Below, one piece after another: positions 17,627 through 24,938 of a stretch of DNA of 51,228 nucleotides. The notes beneath the pieces are model-generated. The model worked only from the letters and a program-made list of their open reading frames with translations, searched no databases and had not been told where the DNA came from. A program made the translations under genes and the position numbers. Origin of the DNA: CAZYYO01 sp964650965. Lineage in GTDB: Bacteria; Bacillota; Clostridia; Lachnospirales; Lachnospiraceae. The stretch is from the NCBI GenBank assembly GCA_964650965.1, contig CAZYYO010000009.1, positions 1-51,228 of the forward strand, in the 5' to 3' direction. Each line of letters opens with the position of its first letter. The stretch's first letter is position 1.

Positions 17627-18835
17627 TTAAATTTCTGCACCAAATACTTGATTAATATCCTCCACAATCTTTTTATCCAACAGGTTCTTTGCTACCATAC
17701 CCTTCATAATATCCATGGTTTTCTCATGGGTAAACCCTGCCTTATACGGACGGTCCTCCGTTAGTGCCTGGTAAATATCCAGACAGGCCAACAGGCGCTC
17801 CTCCTGATTTAGTTCATCTGCCTTCAACCCAAAGGGATAGCCTGAGCCATCTAACTTCTCATGATGATAGGATGCCCATTTAGTAATCTCCTCCATGCCA
17901 TGTATCTGACTGAGAATTTCATAGGTGTAGTATGCATGGTTTTGTATATGACGGTACTCCTGATCTGTTAATTTATCCGGTTTCTCTAACACATCTCGAT
18001 CCACTGCCAGCTTACCAATATCATGCAATGCTCCCGCCAAGTACAGCATGGTGATTTTTTCTTGAGAATCATGATAGAACTGCCCCATTCGTTCTGCCTT
18101 CTGGGCGATTCCAATGGAATGGGTTCTGGTGAATTTGGATTTATAATCTGTAATATTTGCAAATACAGAGGCAAGATTTTTTACATCCCGGTCCTGATAT
18201 TCTTTAGCCGCAGGTACCAATATCTCATGAAGTGAGGTATTTAACTGTTCTCCTTGCATTTTCCCCAGTACTGCCACATCCATGATATCCAGAATACAGC
18301 TTGCACACTCCTGTGAAAAAATAATATTCTGACGTTTTCTAACCCAGTCCATTACCTGTTCTAGGCGCTCCGGCAAAAGCTCATCTAGCTTCCAGTTCGC
18401 ATCTATTTGGTCCGCAATATGAATCAGCTGCGCACCCAGCGGTGTTTCCCGTCCGGTTTTTCCAAAAGGACCACTTCCATTGGCATGTTCGTGGTGGTAA
18501 AGGATAATATTCTTATGCTCCCCATCCATAGGCATGCGCATAATATTCTGTTCTCCCAGAATACAGTGACGAACCAAGAGACTGTTATTGGCTCTCTCCC
18601 CTGGCTTCTTCTCATGCTCTTCATGAAGGAATTCCGTTAATGCATTATCATGCATAATCGCAAGTCCTGCCAGTGCATCCAAGTCCTTCTGGCACATTCC
18701 CAGCTTCCTACCCATGAGAACACTAAGATAAGCCACCCGCTTACCATGATTGGTGGTGACACCAATTACATCCCGTTCTACACAGTCCAAAGCATAGGAC
18801 AAGGCAAACAGCATATCATTTACATCAATTATCAT
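17627..18835 (-). CDS. tandem HD-GYP domain protein, probable cyclic dinucleotide phosphodiesterase
   Basis: A 402-residue cytoplasmic protein with two HD modules. The N-terminal one keeps HD (62-63, in IMHDNA) and HHEHANGSGPFG (about 114-125), a diverged GYP motif. The C-terminal one is canonical, with HDIGK from 271, HHEKLDG from 324 and GSGYP at 330-334. Such proteins typically hydrolyse c-di-GMP to GMP or act as receptors. A strong promoter lies upstream (18910-18938) and a terminator follows, so it is its own unit next to the EAL-GGDEF gene. Confidence 0.9.
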   Translation of the reverse strand: MIIDVNDMLFALSYALDCVERDVIGVTTNHGKRVAYLSVLMGRKLGMCQKDLDALAGLAIMHDNALTEFLHEEHEKKPGERANNSLLVRHCILGEQNIMRMPMDGEHKNIILYHHEHANGSGPFGKTGRETPLGAQLIHIADQIDANWKLDELLPERLEQVMDWVRKRQNIIFSQECASCILDIMDVAVLGKMQGEQLNTSLHEILVPAAKEYQDRDVKNLASVFANITDYKSKFTRTHSIGIAQKAERMGQFYHDSQEKITMLYLAGALHDIGKLAVDRDVLEKPDKLTDQEYRHIQNHAYYTYEILSQIHGMEEITKWASYHHEKLDGSGYPFGLKADELNQEERLLACLDIYQALTEDRPYKAGFTHEKTMDIMKGMVAKNLLDKKIVEDINQVFGAEI

Positions 18836-18909
18836 TTGTACATCCCCTTATATTCACCCATATGGCCTTTACCTCTTGGCAAATGGGCTGACGATTTTCT
18901 GATAATTTT

Positions 18910-18938
18910 ATAGTAATCCTCGTGGGGGAATGTGTCAA
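18910..18938 (-). promoter_or_regulatory. sigma-A promoter of the HD-GYP gene
   Basis: Minus-strand TTGACA, 17-base spacer, TACTAT, about 75 bases before the start. It sits just past the stop of the ABC ATPase gene. Confidence 0.75.
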
Positions 18939-18947
18939 ATGTGTTTT

Positions 18948-19601
18948 TTATGCCTTAGCTCTTTTTTCCAATACATAAGTCTCGTCTGCAGCCTTGGCAA
19001 CGTCTGGAGCGTGGGTGACAATAATAACGCACTTTCCTTCCTGTGCCAACGTGCGAAAGATTTTCATAATCTCCTCCTGCGTTTCTCCATCCAGATTCCC
19101 TGTCGGTTCATCCGCCAAAATCACCTGTGGGTCATAGGATAATGCCCGCGCAATCGCTACTCGCTGCTGCTGTCCTCCTGACAGCTTCAATACTCTACGA
19201 CCAACCTCGTCCTCATCTAATCCTACCTTGAATAATAATTCTCTCGCTCGCTGTTTCTTATCTGCATATGTCTTACCGGAAATATTTATGGAAAGCATAA
19301 CATTTTCCTCTGCAGTAAGCTGCGGTAACAGATTAAAGCTTTGGAAGATAACTCCAATCTTTTGGCTTCTAAGGTCGTACTTGTCAATTCCGAAAATATC
19401 TGTGTCATCCATATAGATCGCCCCCTCTGTAGGGGAGGCAAGGCCTGATAACAGTGATAATAGTGTTGTCTTACCAGCTCCTGATTTTCCAACAATGGCG
19501 TAGATTTTGCCCGCTTCAAATGTATAATTTATATGTTCTATTACCTTGGGGCTTCCGTTTCGATAACGAAATCCCATATCCTCTAATTTTAATAAACTCA
19601 T
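18948..19601 (-). CDS. ABC transporter ATP-binding protein, MacB/LolD type
   Basis: A 217-residue ATPase with Walker A GKSGAGKTT near residue 40, a Q-loop in FQSFNLLPQLTAEEN, signature LSGGQQQRVAIARAL and Walker B VILADEPTGNLD. The LLPQLTAEENV stretch is typical of the MacB/LolD/FtsE-like branch that pairs with FtsX-fold permeases. It lies 17 bp downstream of just such a permease. The substrate is unknown; related systems move lipopeptides or peptides or act as sensors. Confidence 0.94.
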   Translation of the reverse strand: MSLLKLEDMGFRYRNGSPKVIEHINYTFEAGKIYAIVGKSGAGKTTLLSLLSGLASPTEGAIYMDDTDIFGIDKYDLRSQKIGVIFQSFNLLPQLTAEENVMLSINISGKTYADKKQRARELLFKVGLDEDEVGRRVLKLSGGQQQRVAIARALSYDPQVILADEPTGNLDGETQEEIMKIFRTLAQEGKCVIIVTHAPDVAKAADETYVLEKRAKA

Positions 19602-19618
19602 ATCTTTTCTTCCTTTCC

Positions 19619-21265
19619 TTAACCTCGATTAGACAAAATCTTCAGCGGCTCATATCTCATAATAGAAGATACGCCAACCAGACTAGACAATAATGTCAGT
19701 ACAATTCCAATACCAAGCAGCTGTAATACCACCTTAAGATCTGTAGAATAGGATACCTCTGATACATAATCTGTCACGGAGGATCTAAATTGTCCCATCT
19801 TTCCAGCAAAACTGTCGTCTTTTGCATCTGGCGGTGTAGTACTTGCACTGTCTGTGGAGCTCTCTGTGGAGCTGCCTGCGGAATTACTTGTGGTGCTATC
19901 TTCTGTGGTAGTGCTATCTTCTGTGGTGGAGCTTCCATCCGAAGAATCCTCTGTTCCCAGCATGCCCTGAGGTGCCATCATCCGGTCTCCCCCGGCATTG
20001 GCTTCCCTGCCGAAATTATTTTGAATATCATCTGCCTGACTGGTATTGCTTTCAATTTGTGCCGCAAGCAGTGTATTTGCTACCGGAACGCTGGCCACTG
20101 CTCCAATTCCAGTACCTATGATCATGGCTGCAAATGTAACCACAAACAGCTCCAGGACAAACTGTGCTGCCACCTTTTTCTTCTTCATTCCAATGGCTGT
20201 TAACACGCCGATTTCATATTTACGTTCTCGGATGTTAAATACATTCATGACTACCAGAATAACTGCCCCAATAATGAATACAATCACCAGAAACCAGGTT
20301 GCCATGGTGCTTAAATTTTCCAACGGCACCAGACTGGATTCATAATTAGATACCTCAGCGGAGTACACGGTATAATTTTCATCTAAGCCCATATCGTATA
20401 CTTCCTCTGCAAATGTATTGTAAGCCTCTGCATCTGCAAATGTATAGGTTCCCTGCAGCTGCATCGCAAGTACTACATCACTGTCCTCTGCATTTGTTAC
20501 TGCTGATGCGTCCACAAGCTGCTGCAGTGTGTTATAGCTAAGATAGATTTCATTGGCAGGATCTGTGCCAAAGTCCGGCGTTCCTGCCTCTGCACTGGCT
20601 GCTTCATTGGTATATAATCCTACAATGGTAAGGGTATAGGTTTCACTGGTATTCTCCGGATTTGCCATGGTTATGGTATCTCCCACAGCCAATCCGTTTT
20701 CCTGGGCCAGCTCGTCACTGATAATACACACCATTTCACTGGTACCTTCATCAAAGACCACGCCATCACTAATACTCTGTGTGCCATCCTCCAGGAAATC
20801 TGTCATAGCTTCATCTGATGAATAGCCAATTAATTTGAAATCTCCCTGAGACTGCATCATTTTTCCGCCCATTTGCTGCTGCATGCTGTTAGTGGAGGAA
20901 TCTGTGGCAGTATCACTGTCATCCTCTCCATAAGCCACTAACTCACCAGTAGCATCCAGGTACAAGGTTCCGGAATAATAGAAGCTGTCTACCGTTGATG
21001 CACCAGAATAGGTCTCCAGCTCCTCCAGACTAAGAGATGTGTCTCCCGTACTTTCGGACTTATCCCTGGCAGTCCCTCGATCATAAGTGATTTCACCGGT
21101 AATATTCATGCTGGATAAGGTATCCTCTTTCGCTGTATTAGCTGCCTCCCGAATAGAAAGAGCAATACAGCATGACACTGCTATTACCAAAGCAATGATT
21201 CCAATTAATATATTCCTTACTTTTGCCCGTCTGATATTCTTCAGAGCATTCTTAATGATGTACAT
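19619..21265 (-). CDS. FtsX-like (MacB-type) ABC transporter permease
   Basis: A 548-residue membrane protein. One helix lies near residues 18-38, a large extracellular MacB-like periplasmic-core domain occupies about 45-325, and three helices follow (about 325-350, 372-400 and 510-535). Between the second and last helices there is an unusual Ser/Thr/Asp-rich stretch of roughly 60 residues that looks disordered and external. GGAGG is correctly placed before the ATG. It forms a two-gene operon with the downstream ATPase. No two-component system adjoins it here. Confidence 0.9.
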   Translation of the reverse strand: MYIIKNALKNIRRAKVRNILIGIIALVIAVSCCIALSIREAANTAKEDTLSSMNITGEITYDRGTARDKSESTGDTSLSLEELETYSGASTVDSFYYSGTLYLDATGELVAYGEDDSDTATDSSTNSMQQQMGGKMMQSQGDFKLIGYSSDEAMTDFLEDGTQSISDGVVFDEGTSEMVCIISDELAQENGLAVGDTITMANPENTSETYTLTIVGLYTNEAASAEAGTPDFGTDPANEIYLSYNTLQQLVDASAVTNAEDSDVVLAMQLQGTYTFADAEAYNTFAEEVYDMGLDENYTVYSAEVSNYESSLVPLENLSTMATWFLVIVFIIGAVILVVMNVFNIRERKYEIGVLTAIGMKKKKVAAQFVLELFVVTFAAMIIGTGIGAVASVPVANTLLAAQIESNTSQADDIQNNFGREANAGGDRMMAPQGMLGTEDSSDGSSTTEDSTTTEDSTTSNSAGSSTESSTDSASTTPPDAKDDSFAGKMGQFRSSVTDYVSEVSYSTDLKVVLQLLGIGIVLTLLSSLVGVSSIMRYEPLKILSNRG

Positions 21266-21355
21266 AACATACCTCCATATCTTTTTTACATCATCTAGAT
21301 TAAAGAGGAAATCTGAAGTTAAGTTGAAGGAAATATGTTTTTTATGTGAAGCCTT

Positions 21356-21607
21356 GGGTGAATTTACAAGTCGGGGCTCTACCGGGTGCTCCCTCCCCAG
21401 AAGCCATTGGCCGATTTCGTGTAGTGCAAGAGCTGCAGTAGTGGAGCCGCCCGCCCGAGGTCAAAGCGACCACCCATTGGTGGTCGACGCTTGACCGACC
21501 AGGGCAATATCCAGCTCCACGAATGCAGTTCTTGCAATACTAGAAATCGCTGCCACAGGATTCTAGGGAGGGAGCACCCGGTAGAGCCCCGACTTGTAAA
21601 TTCACCC
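21356..21607. repeat. 252-bp long palindromic element with perfect 42-bp terminal inverted arms
   Basis: Positions 21356-21397 are the exact reverse complement of 21566-21607. Inside, 21396-21450 and 21515-21567 are imperfectly complementary, and the apex carries a second hairpin (GACCACC/GGTGGTC within GGTCAA/TTGACC). The whole 252 bp can fold into one long stem. No ORF is convincing on either strand. It fills most of the 419-bp interval upstream of the ABC transporter operon. The outer arms resemble the terminal inverted repeats of a MITE, but I see no clear target-site duplication. Confidence 0.85.
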
Positions 21608-21621
21608 TACCTTACCCCATC

Positions 21622-21659
21622 AAAAAAACATCCCCCAGAATTCCGTTTCTGAGGGATGT
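21622..21659 (-). terminator. rho-independent terminator of the XRE/94-residue gene pair
   Basis: Minus-strand stem ACATCCCTCAGAA / TTCTGGGGGATGT with a short loop, followed by seven T. It lies 26 bases past the stop of the 94-residue gene. Confidence 0.88.
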
Positions 21660-21684
21660 CCACACACACCAAAAGTGGGTACTA

Positions 21685-21969
21685 TTAAATTACATTTAGC
21701 ATCAGTCGTTCTCTCCATCTACGGTCCAGCTTGTCAAGACTTCTTCTAGCCTTCCCATACTCGTTGCGATTAATGCTGATAATACATATTTGATCCGCTC
21801 CCTGATAAGCGTCTCTCTTATAAAAAGGGATTCGCTTCCAGTTCCTGGTAAATGGGATGGAATCCTGGAGGAGAAGCTGCGTCATATGATTGCTTACTCT
21901 GTGGTTAGTTGTCTGGCAAAGAACTACATCCTTATTAATATGCTTATCTAATTTCGGCTTTTTCGTCAT
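21685..21969 (-). CDS. small protein of unknown function, partner of the XRE regulator
   Basis: A 94-residue basic protein (many Lys/Arg) with a central GADQICIISINRNEYGKARR segment. I do not recognise a RelE/ParE or HigB toxin signature. The short alpha-beta pattern around QDSIPF...ICIISINRNEY faintly recalls DUF2007-like putative signalling proteins, but this is not firm. It starts 16 bp after the XRE gene and both end at a strong terminator, so they are co-transcribed. A toxin, an adaptor or a DNA-binding cofactor are all possible. Confidence 0.6.
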   Translation of the reverse strand: MTKKPKLDKHINKDVVLCQTTNHRVSNHMTQLLLQDSIPFTRNWKRIPFYKRDAYQGADQICIISINRNEYGKARRSLDKLDRRWRERLMLNVI

Positions 21970-21985
21970 ATGCTTGTCTCCTTAT

Positions 21986-22231
21986 TCAGTGAATCTCAAT
22001 ATCTACTTTCTTCCCCATAGAGCCTGCAACCTTCACAATGAAATCCAGACTGGGATTATAAGTCCCACTTTCTAACCGAGAAATATTAGACTTCTTAGTC
22101 CCCGCTCTGTCTGCAATGGTCTGTTGGGTTAAATTCATACTTTTACGTGCCGCCTTCAACTGTCTCGCCATCTCCTGACGGGCGGCTCTGCTGCTTGGAG
22201 GCACCACATTGTCTTCATACCGATTCTTCAT
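21986..22231 (-). CDS. XRE-family helix-turn-helix regulator (HigA-like)
   Basis: An 81-residue protein with a Cro/C1 fold at about 22-75: the helix-turn-helix QQTIADRAGTKKSNISRLES is followed by NPSLDFIVKVAGSMGKKVDIEI, a tail common to HigA-type antitoxins. GGAGG precedes the ATG. A perfect 26-bp palindrome (22290-22315) lies in its promoter region and is the natural candidate for an autoregulatory operator. The partner gene directly downstream has no known toxin motif, so calling this a toxin-antitoxin pair is only a hypothesis. Confidence 0.85.
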   Translation of the reverse strand: MKNRYEDNVVPPSSRAARQEMARQLKAARKSMNLTQQTIADRAGTKKSNISRLESGTYNPSLDFIVKVAGSMGKKVDIEIH

Positions 22232-22289
22232 AACTGGCTTCCTCCAACTGGTGGATATTATCCTCTTTCTTCATCATTTCTAACTGCTC

Positions 22290-22315
22290 TTATGTTATCA
22301 TATATGATAACATAA
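22290..22315. promoter_or_regulatory. 26-bp perfect palindromic operator upstream of the XRE gene
   Basis: The sequence is its own reverse complement across all 26 bases, with core half-sites TTATCATA/TATGATAA. It lies 59-84 bases before the XRE start and overlaps a possible minus-strand promoter (TTGCAT-17-TAACAT). A perfect palindrome of this length without a U-tract suits an XRE dimer. Confidence 0.7.
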
Positions 22316-22321
22316 TGCAAG

Positions 22322-22350
22322 AAAAAATTGCTGCCAAAAGCAGCAATTTT
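22322..22350. terminator. bidirectional rho-independent terminator downstream of mecA
   Basis: The stem AAAAATTGCTGC / GCAGCAATTTTT around a short loop has T-runs in both directions. In the minus direction it lies 9 bases past the mecA stop. Confidence 0.9.
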
Positions 22351-22358
22351 TCTATTAT

Positions 22359-23060
22359 TTATATCTGTGCCAAAATCTCCAAGGCTCGGTGCTCCAGCAA
22401 TTTGCTTCCGTGTTCTGTCACCATATCAGATCCCTGTCCTTCCGGCTTTAATTCCATACTATATTCTGCAATTGTAAGGATTGCCTCCGTCACTTTTCGA
22501 TCCAGCTTACTTAGATTAATGCTTAGATAATAAGCTCCATCATACTGATACAAAGAAGATTCCATTTCCCCTAGGGGAACTAGAAAACGACTTACTATCA
22601 TGCAGGTATCCAAGTCCTTCATTTTGGCAAACAGCGGGGTTTCCAACTGTCGAGCAATTGCCTCTTTTTGCTGCTCCTCTGCCTTTTCCTGAGAAGCTTC
22701 CTGCACAGGCTCCTCTCCAGCACTCTGTTGCTTCATTTCCTCAAGAGCACCCATGGTCTCCTGGAACTCCTTCATCCGCTCCTTAAACTGGGCTAGCATA
22801 TTCCGCGCCTTGGAATGTTCATCCTCTGAAATCATCAAAGACACATCCCCCTCAGGCATAATGGACAGCTGAACATTGAAGGCATTCCCACTGGTTTCAA
22901 AGCCCAGTTCATCCTTGGCCTGTTCCATAATTTCACGGAGGAATCCCTCTGCTTTATCATGGTCTTCAATTAATTCATCAATATTCACTCCCATATCATA
23001 CATTTCTTCCTTGCTAATGAGACAACGAATTGCATTTTCATTTAATTTCTTGAATCTCAT
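22359..23060 (-). CDS. mecA: adaptor protein MecA
   Basis: Adaptor that delivers substrates to the ClpCP protease. The N-terminal domain opens with the typical MRFKKLNENAIRCLISKEEM and carries DEHSKARNM. A Glu/Gln-rich linker (about 115-140) leads to the C-terminal ClpC-binding domain with YYLSINLSKL and SMELKPEGQG. I start at the ATG at 23060 (233 residues), which has AAGGTG upstream and matches the family N-terminus; an upstream in-frame start would add 28 unrelated residues. A TATAAT on the minus strand at 23112-23117 is a candidate -10. It ends at a clear terminator. Confidence 0.92.
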   Translation of the reverse strand: MRFKKLNENAIRCLISKEEMYDMGVNIDELIEDHDKAEGFLREIMEQAKDELGFETSGNAFNVQLSIMPEGDVSLMISEDEHSKARNMLAQFKERMKEFQETMGALEEMKQQSAGEEPVQEASQEKAEEQQKEAIARQLETPLFAKMKDLDTCMIVSRFLVPLGEMESSLYQYDGAYYLSINLSKLDRKVTEAILTIAEYSMELKPEGQGSDMVTEHGSKLLEHRALEILAQI

Positions 23061-23230
23061 GGGCTCACCTTCCTTCTTCACTGCATCCTTCGGATGATTT
23101 CTTCTAAGTCTATTATAATACACTTTTTTACAAATAAAAAGCATATCCTTTTTCCAGCTTTCATATACTATTACGTAATCATTATGATTCTCTGGCTATA
23201 TTAACTCATATATTAGAAAGGTACAATACC

Positions 23231-23728
23231 ATGCTTAAAAAAATAACGATTATCGGCATTATTTTCGTATCCATCCTTGGTACATTGGGACACTTCTTTT
23301 ATGAATGGTCTGGACAAAGTTATTTTGTTGGTCTCTTCTTTCCTGTGAACGAGTCAACCTGGGAGCATATGAAGCTCCTGTTTTTCCCTACTCCGATATA
23401 TCTTATGATATTAAATGCAAAATATAAGAAAAAGCTTCCCATTCGTGTCACCCCTGCTCTTATTATTGGTCTTTTATGGGGTCTACTGTTTATTCCCTCT
23501 CTGTTTTATACCTATGGAGGCATTCTGGGCTTTTATATCGATTTTATTAATATTGCCATCTTCTATGTATGTGTCATTATCAGCTTTCTCACTTTTTATG
23601 ATACCGTGTGTTCTAAGGAGGCTCTGGAAGGAAAACGGATATTATATGGTGCAGTGTTCCTGATTGCAATTTTATTTTTTATCTTTACCTTTTCCCCTCC
23701 TTCCCTGGGTATTTTCACAGTACCGTGA
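23231..23728 (+). CDS. DUF6512-like integral membrane protein
   Basis: A 165-residue, very hydrophobic protein with about five membrane helices. The N-terminal part has LGHFFYEWSGQ and FFPVNESTWEHMKLLFFP, which I associate with the DUF6512 family found across Clostridia. Function is unknown. It is a single-gene unit on the plus strand with AAAGG before the ATG. The conserved His, Glu and Trp residues in the first loop could form a metal or ligand site, which is inference. Confidence 0.75.
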   Translation: MLKKITIIGIIFVSILGTLGHFFYEWSGQSYFVGLFFPVNESTWEHMKLLFFPTPIYLMILNAKYKKKLPIRVTPALIIGLLWGLLFIPSLFYTYGGILGFYIDFINIAIFYVCVIISFLTFYDTVCSKEALEGKRILYGAVFLIAILFFIFTFSPPSLGIFTVP

Positions 23729-23793
23729 TATAGCAGCACATCAATGTATCTTCTCTCTGTTGTGCAATTGGCAGCTCAGCCGAATGTAGCCTG

Positions 23794-23838
23794 ATTTTAT
23801 TCTAACTGAATGAAAATTTTATTCTAACTGAGCGAAAA
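23794..23838 (+). repeat. two tandem 22-bp direct repeats upstream of tRNA-Leu
   Basis: ATTTTATTCTAACTGA followed by (A/G)(T/C)GAAA occurs at 23794 and again at 23816, with two differences. The pair ends 6 bases before the tRNA promoter. It could be a duplicated binding site or the scar of an insertion. Confidence 0.6.
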
Positions 23839-23843
23839 AATAA

Positions 23844-23872
23844 TTGCAATTCCCTCATGCTTATGGTAATAT
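23844..23872 (+). promoter_or_regulatory. promoter of tRNA-Leu
   Basis: TTGCAA, 17-base spacer, TAATAT, ending 31 bases before the tRNA. Confidence 0.7.
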
Positions 23873-23903
23873 ATCATTTGTTCGGTTGTTATATCGAACC
23901 AAT

Positions 23904-23987
23904 GCCGGCGTGTCGGAATTGGCAGACGAGGCAGACTCAAAATCTGTTGGGAGCAATCTCGTGCGGGTTCAAGTCCCGCCGCCGGCA
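23904..23987 (+). tRNA. tRNA-Leu (CAA anticodon)
   Basis: An 84-nt class II tRNA. The acceptor stem GCCGGCG/CGCCGGC is perfect, the anticodon loop CTCAAAA gives anticodon CAA, the long variable arm TGGGAGCAATCTCGT is typical of leucine, and the T arm is GCGGG-TTCAAGT-CCCGC. The discriminator is A and CCA is not encoded. A terminator follows at 24015-24059. Confidence 0.97.
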
Positions 23988-24014
23988 TTATTGATAAATA
24001 AATATGCGTAAAGT

Positions 24015-24059
24015 AAATCCCCTGGAAGCATTGATTTTACTGGCTCTCAGGGGATTTTT
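24015..24059 (+). terminator. terminator downstream of tRNA-Leu
   Basis: The stem AAATCCCCTG / CAGGGGATTT around a 24-base loop is followed by T residues, 28 bases past the tRNA. Confidence 0.75.
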
Positions 24060-24254
24060 GTGTGAAATAATATAAAGAAATTCACCCTCATCTCTGCCCC
24101 ATTTTTGCCCCACTTCATACTGCTTCATTTCTGTCATAGAATACTCTTTCATTTATTCAATAAGCTCATTCATAAGATAGTTATTCTACCAGTGCTGGTT
24201 CGATTTCCAAGTTTATTTACTTACAATTCCAGCTTCTTGGAGTAATTCTTCTGT

Positions 24255-24720
24255 TTTCTGCTTACCTCCCCCAAAATATCGATTGCAATTGGTTGTTCTA
24301 TATCCTTCCGGATTCAGTTTGGTGGATTTACAACATTATTCTTCCGCCTGCCCCAGTCTATATAAGCTTCTTGGGATCGTACTTGTACATTTGAAATGTT
24401 TCACCCAAAGCATAGGTTATAATGCTAGTATTTCCTGCCTTTACTACCTGAATTGGTGGATTTGCAGTTGTTTTTTCTTCCTGCCCCCAGGCACTAAGAT
24501 TTCTAGATTTTATTTTGCTACCTGCTGGTTTTTCCCTGGTTCTGCTGGAAGTTCTCTTGTCACCTGGCGGATTTACCCTTGCTCTTGCAGAATGTCGCCT
24601 TGGTACCTACTGAATTGTTCCTTAATGTCTGCCGTAGCACCCTTAGTCACCTGGTGGGTTTACCCTTGCTCTTGCTAGTTTTCCCTCAGTACCAGTTGGA
24701 TTTTTCTTGCCCTGCCATGC
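24255..24720 (-). repeat. degenerate tandem repeat array, same family as the 134-bp array at 35.7 kb
   Basis: Read on the minus strand, segments match the 134-bp unit: CCCAAGAAGCTTA, CTGGGGC and AAATCC(A/C)CCAAACT in the same order. GCCCCAG (24350-24356) and its next copy (24484-24490) are exactly 134 bp apart. Further left-over pieces are spaced 87 bp apart (GTCACCTGG at 24559 and 24646, each followed by TTTACCCTTGCTCTTGC). The 24.06-24.94 kb stretch has no credible gene; this decayed array occupies most of it. Confidence 0.7.
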
Positions 24721-24776
24721 ACATCTAGCAATGAAATAATAATCCACCACCTATTCTCAAGCCAATTTTGCCCATC

Positions 24777-24889
24777 AAAAAAACCAACCACACCATCATT
24801 AGATTTTGGATGATATGCCCTCTTTACCAGACAAAATCCAGTAAGGGGATACATATCATTTTGATTCTAACGTTTTTGGTGGGTTGGTT
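24777..24889 (-). terminator. long hairpin with a minus-strand U-tract downstream of lysA
   Basis: Outer arms AACCAACCA / TGGGTTGGTT (24782-24790 and 24880-24889) enclose ATGATATG / CATATCAT and a further CCCTCTTTAC / GTAAGGGG pairing around a short loop. In the minus direction seven T follow. It can terminate lysA transcription, but at about 108 nt it is far longer than a normal terminator and may be a decayed palindromic element. Confidence 0.6.
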
Positions 24890-24938
24890 CATTCCAGTGG
24901 GAATTCATCACTCTATTTATTTTCTTCCAGCAAGGAAA

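Noticed and set aside
21356..21607. Insertion sequence with transposase
   Set aside because: The 252 bp hold no ORF of useful length on either strand, so only a non-autonomous element is possible.
21685..21969. RelE/HigB toxin call for the 94-residue protein
   Set aside because: No motif or fold pattern of those families is visible; the call would rest only on its XRE neighbour.
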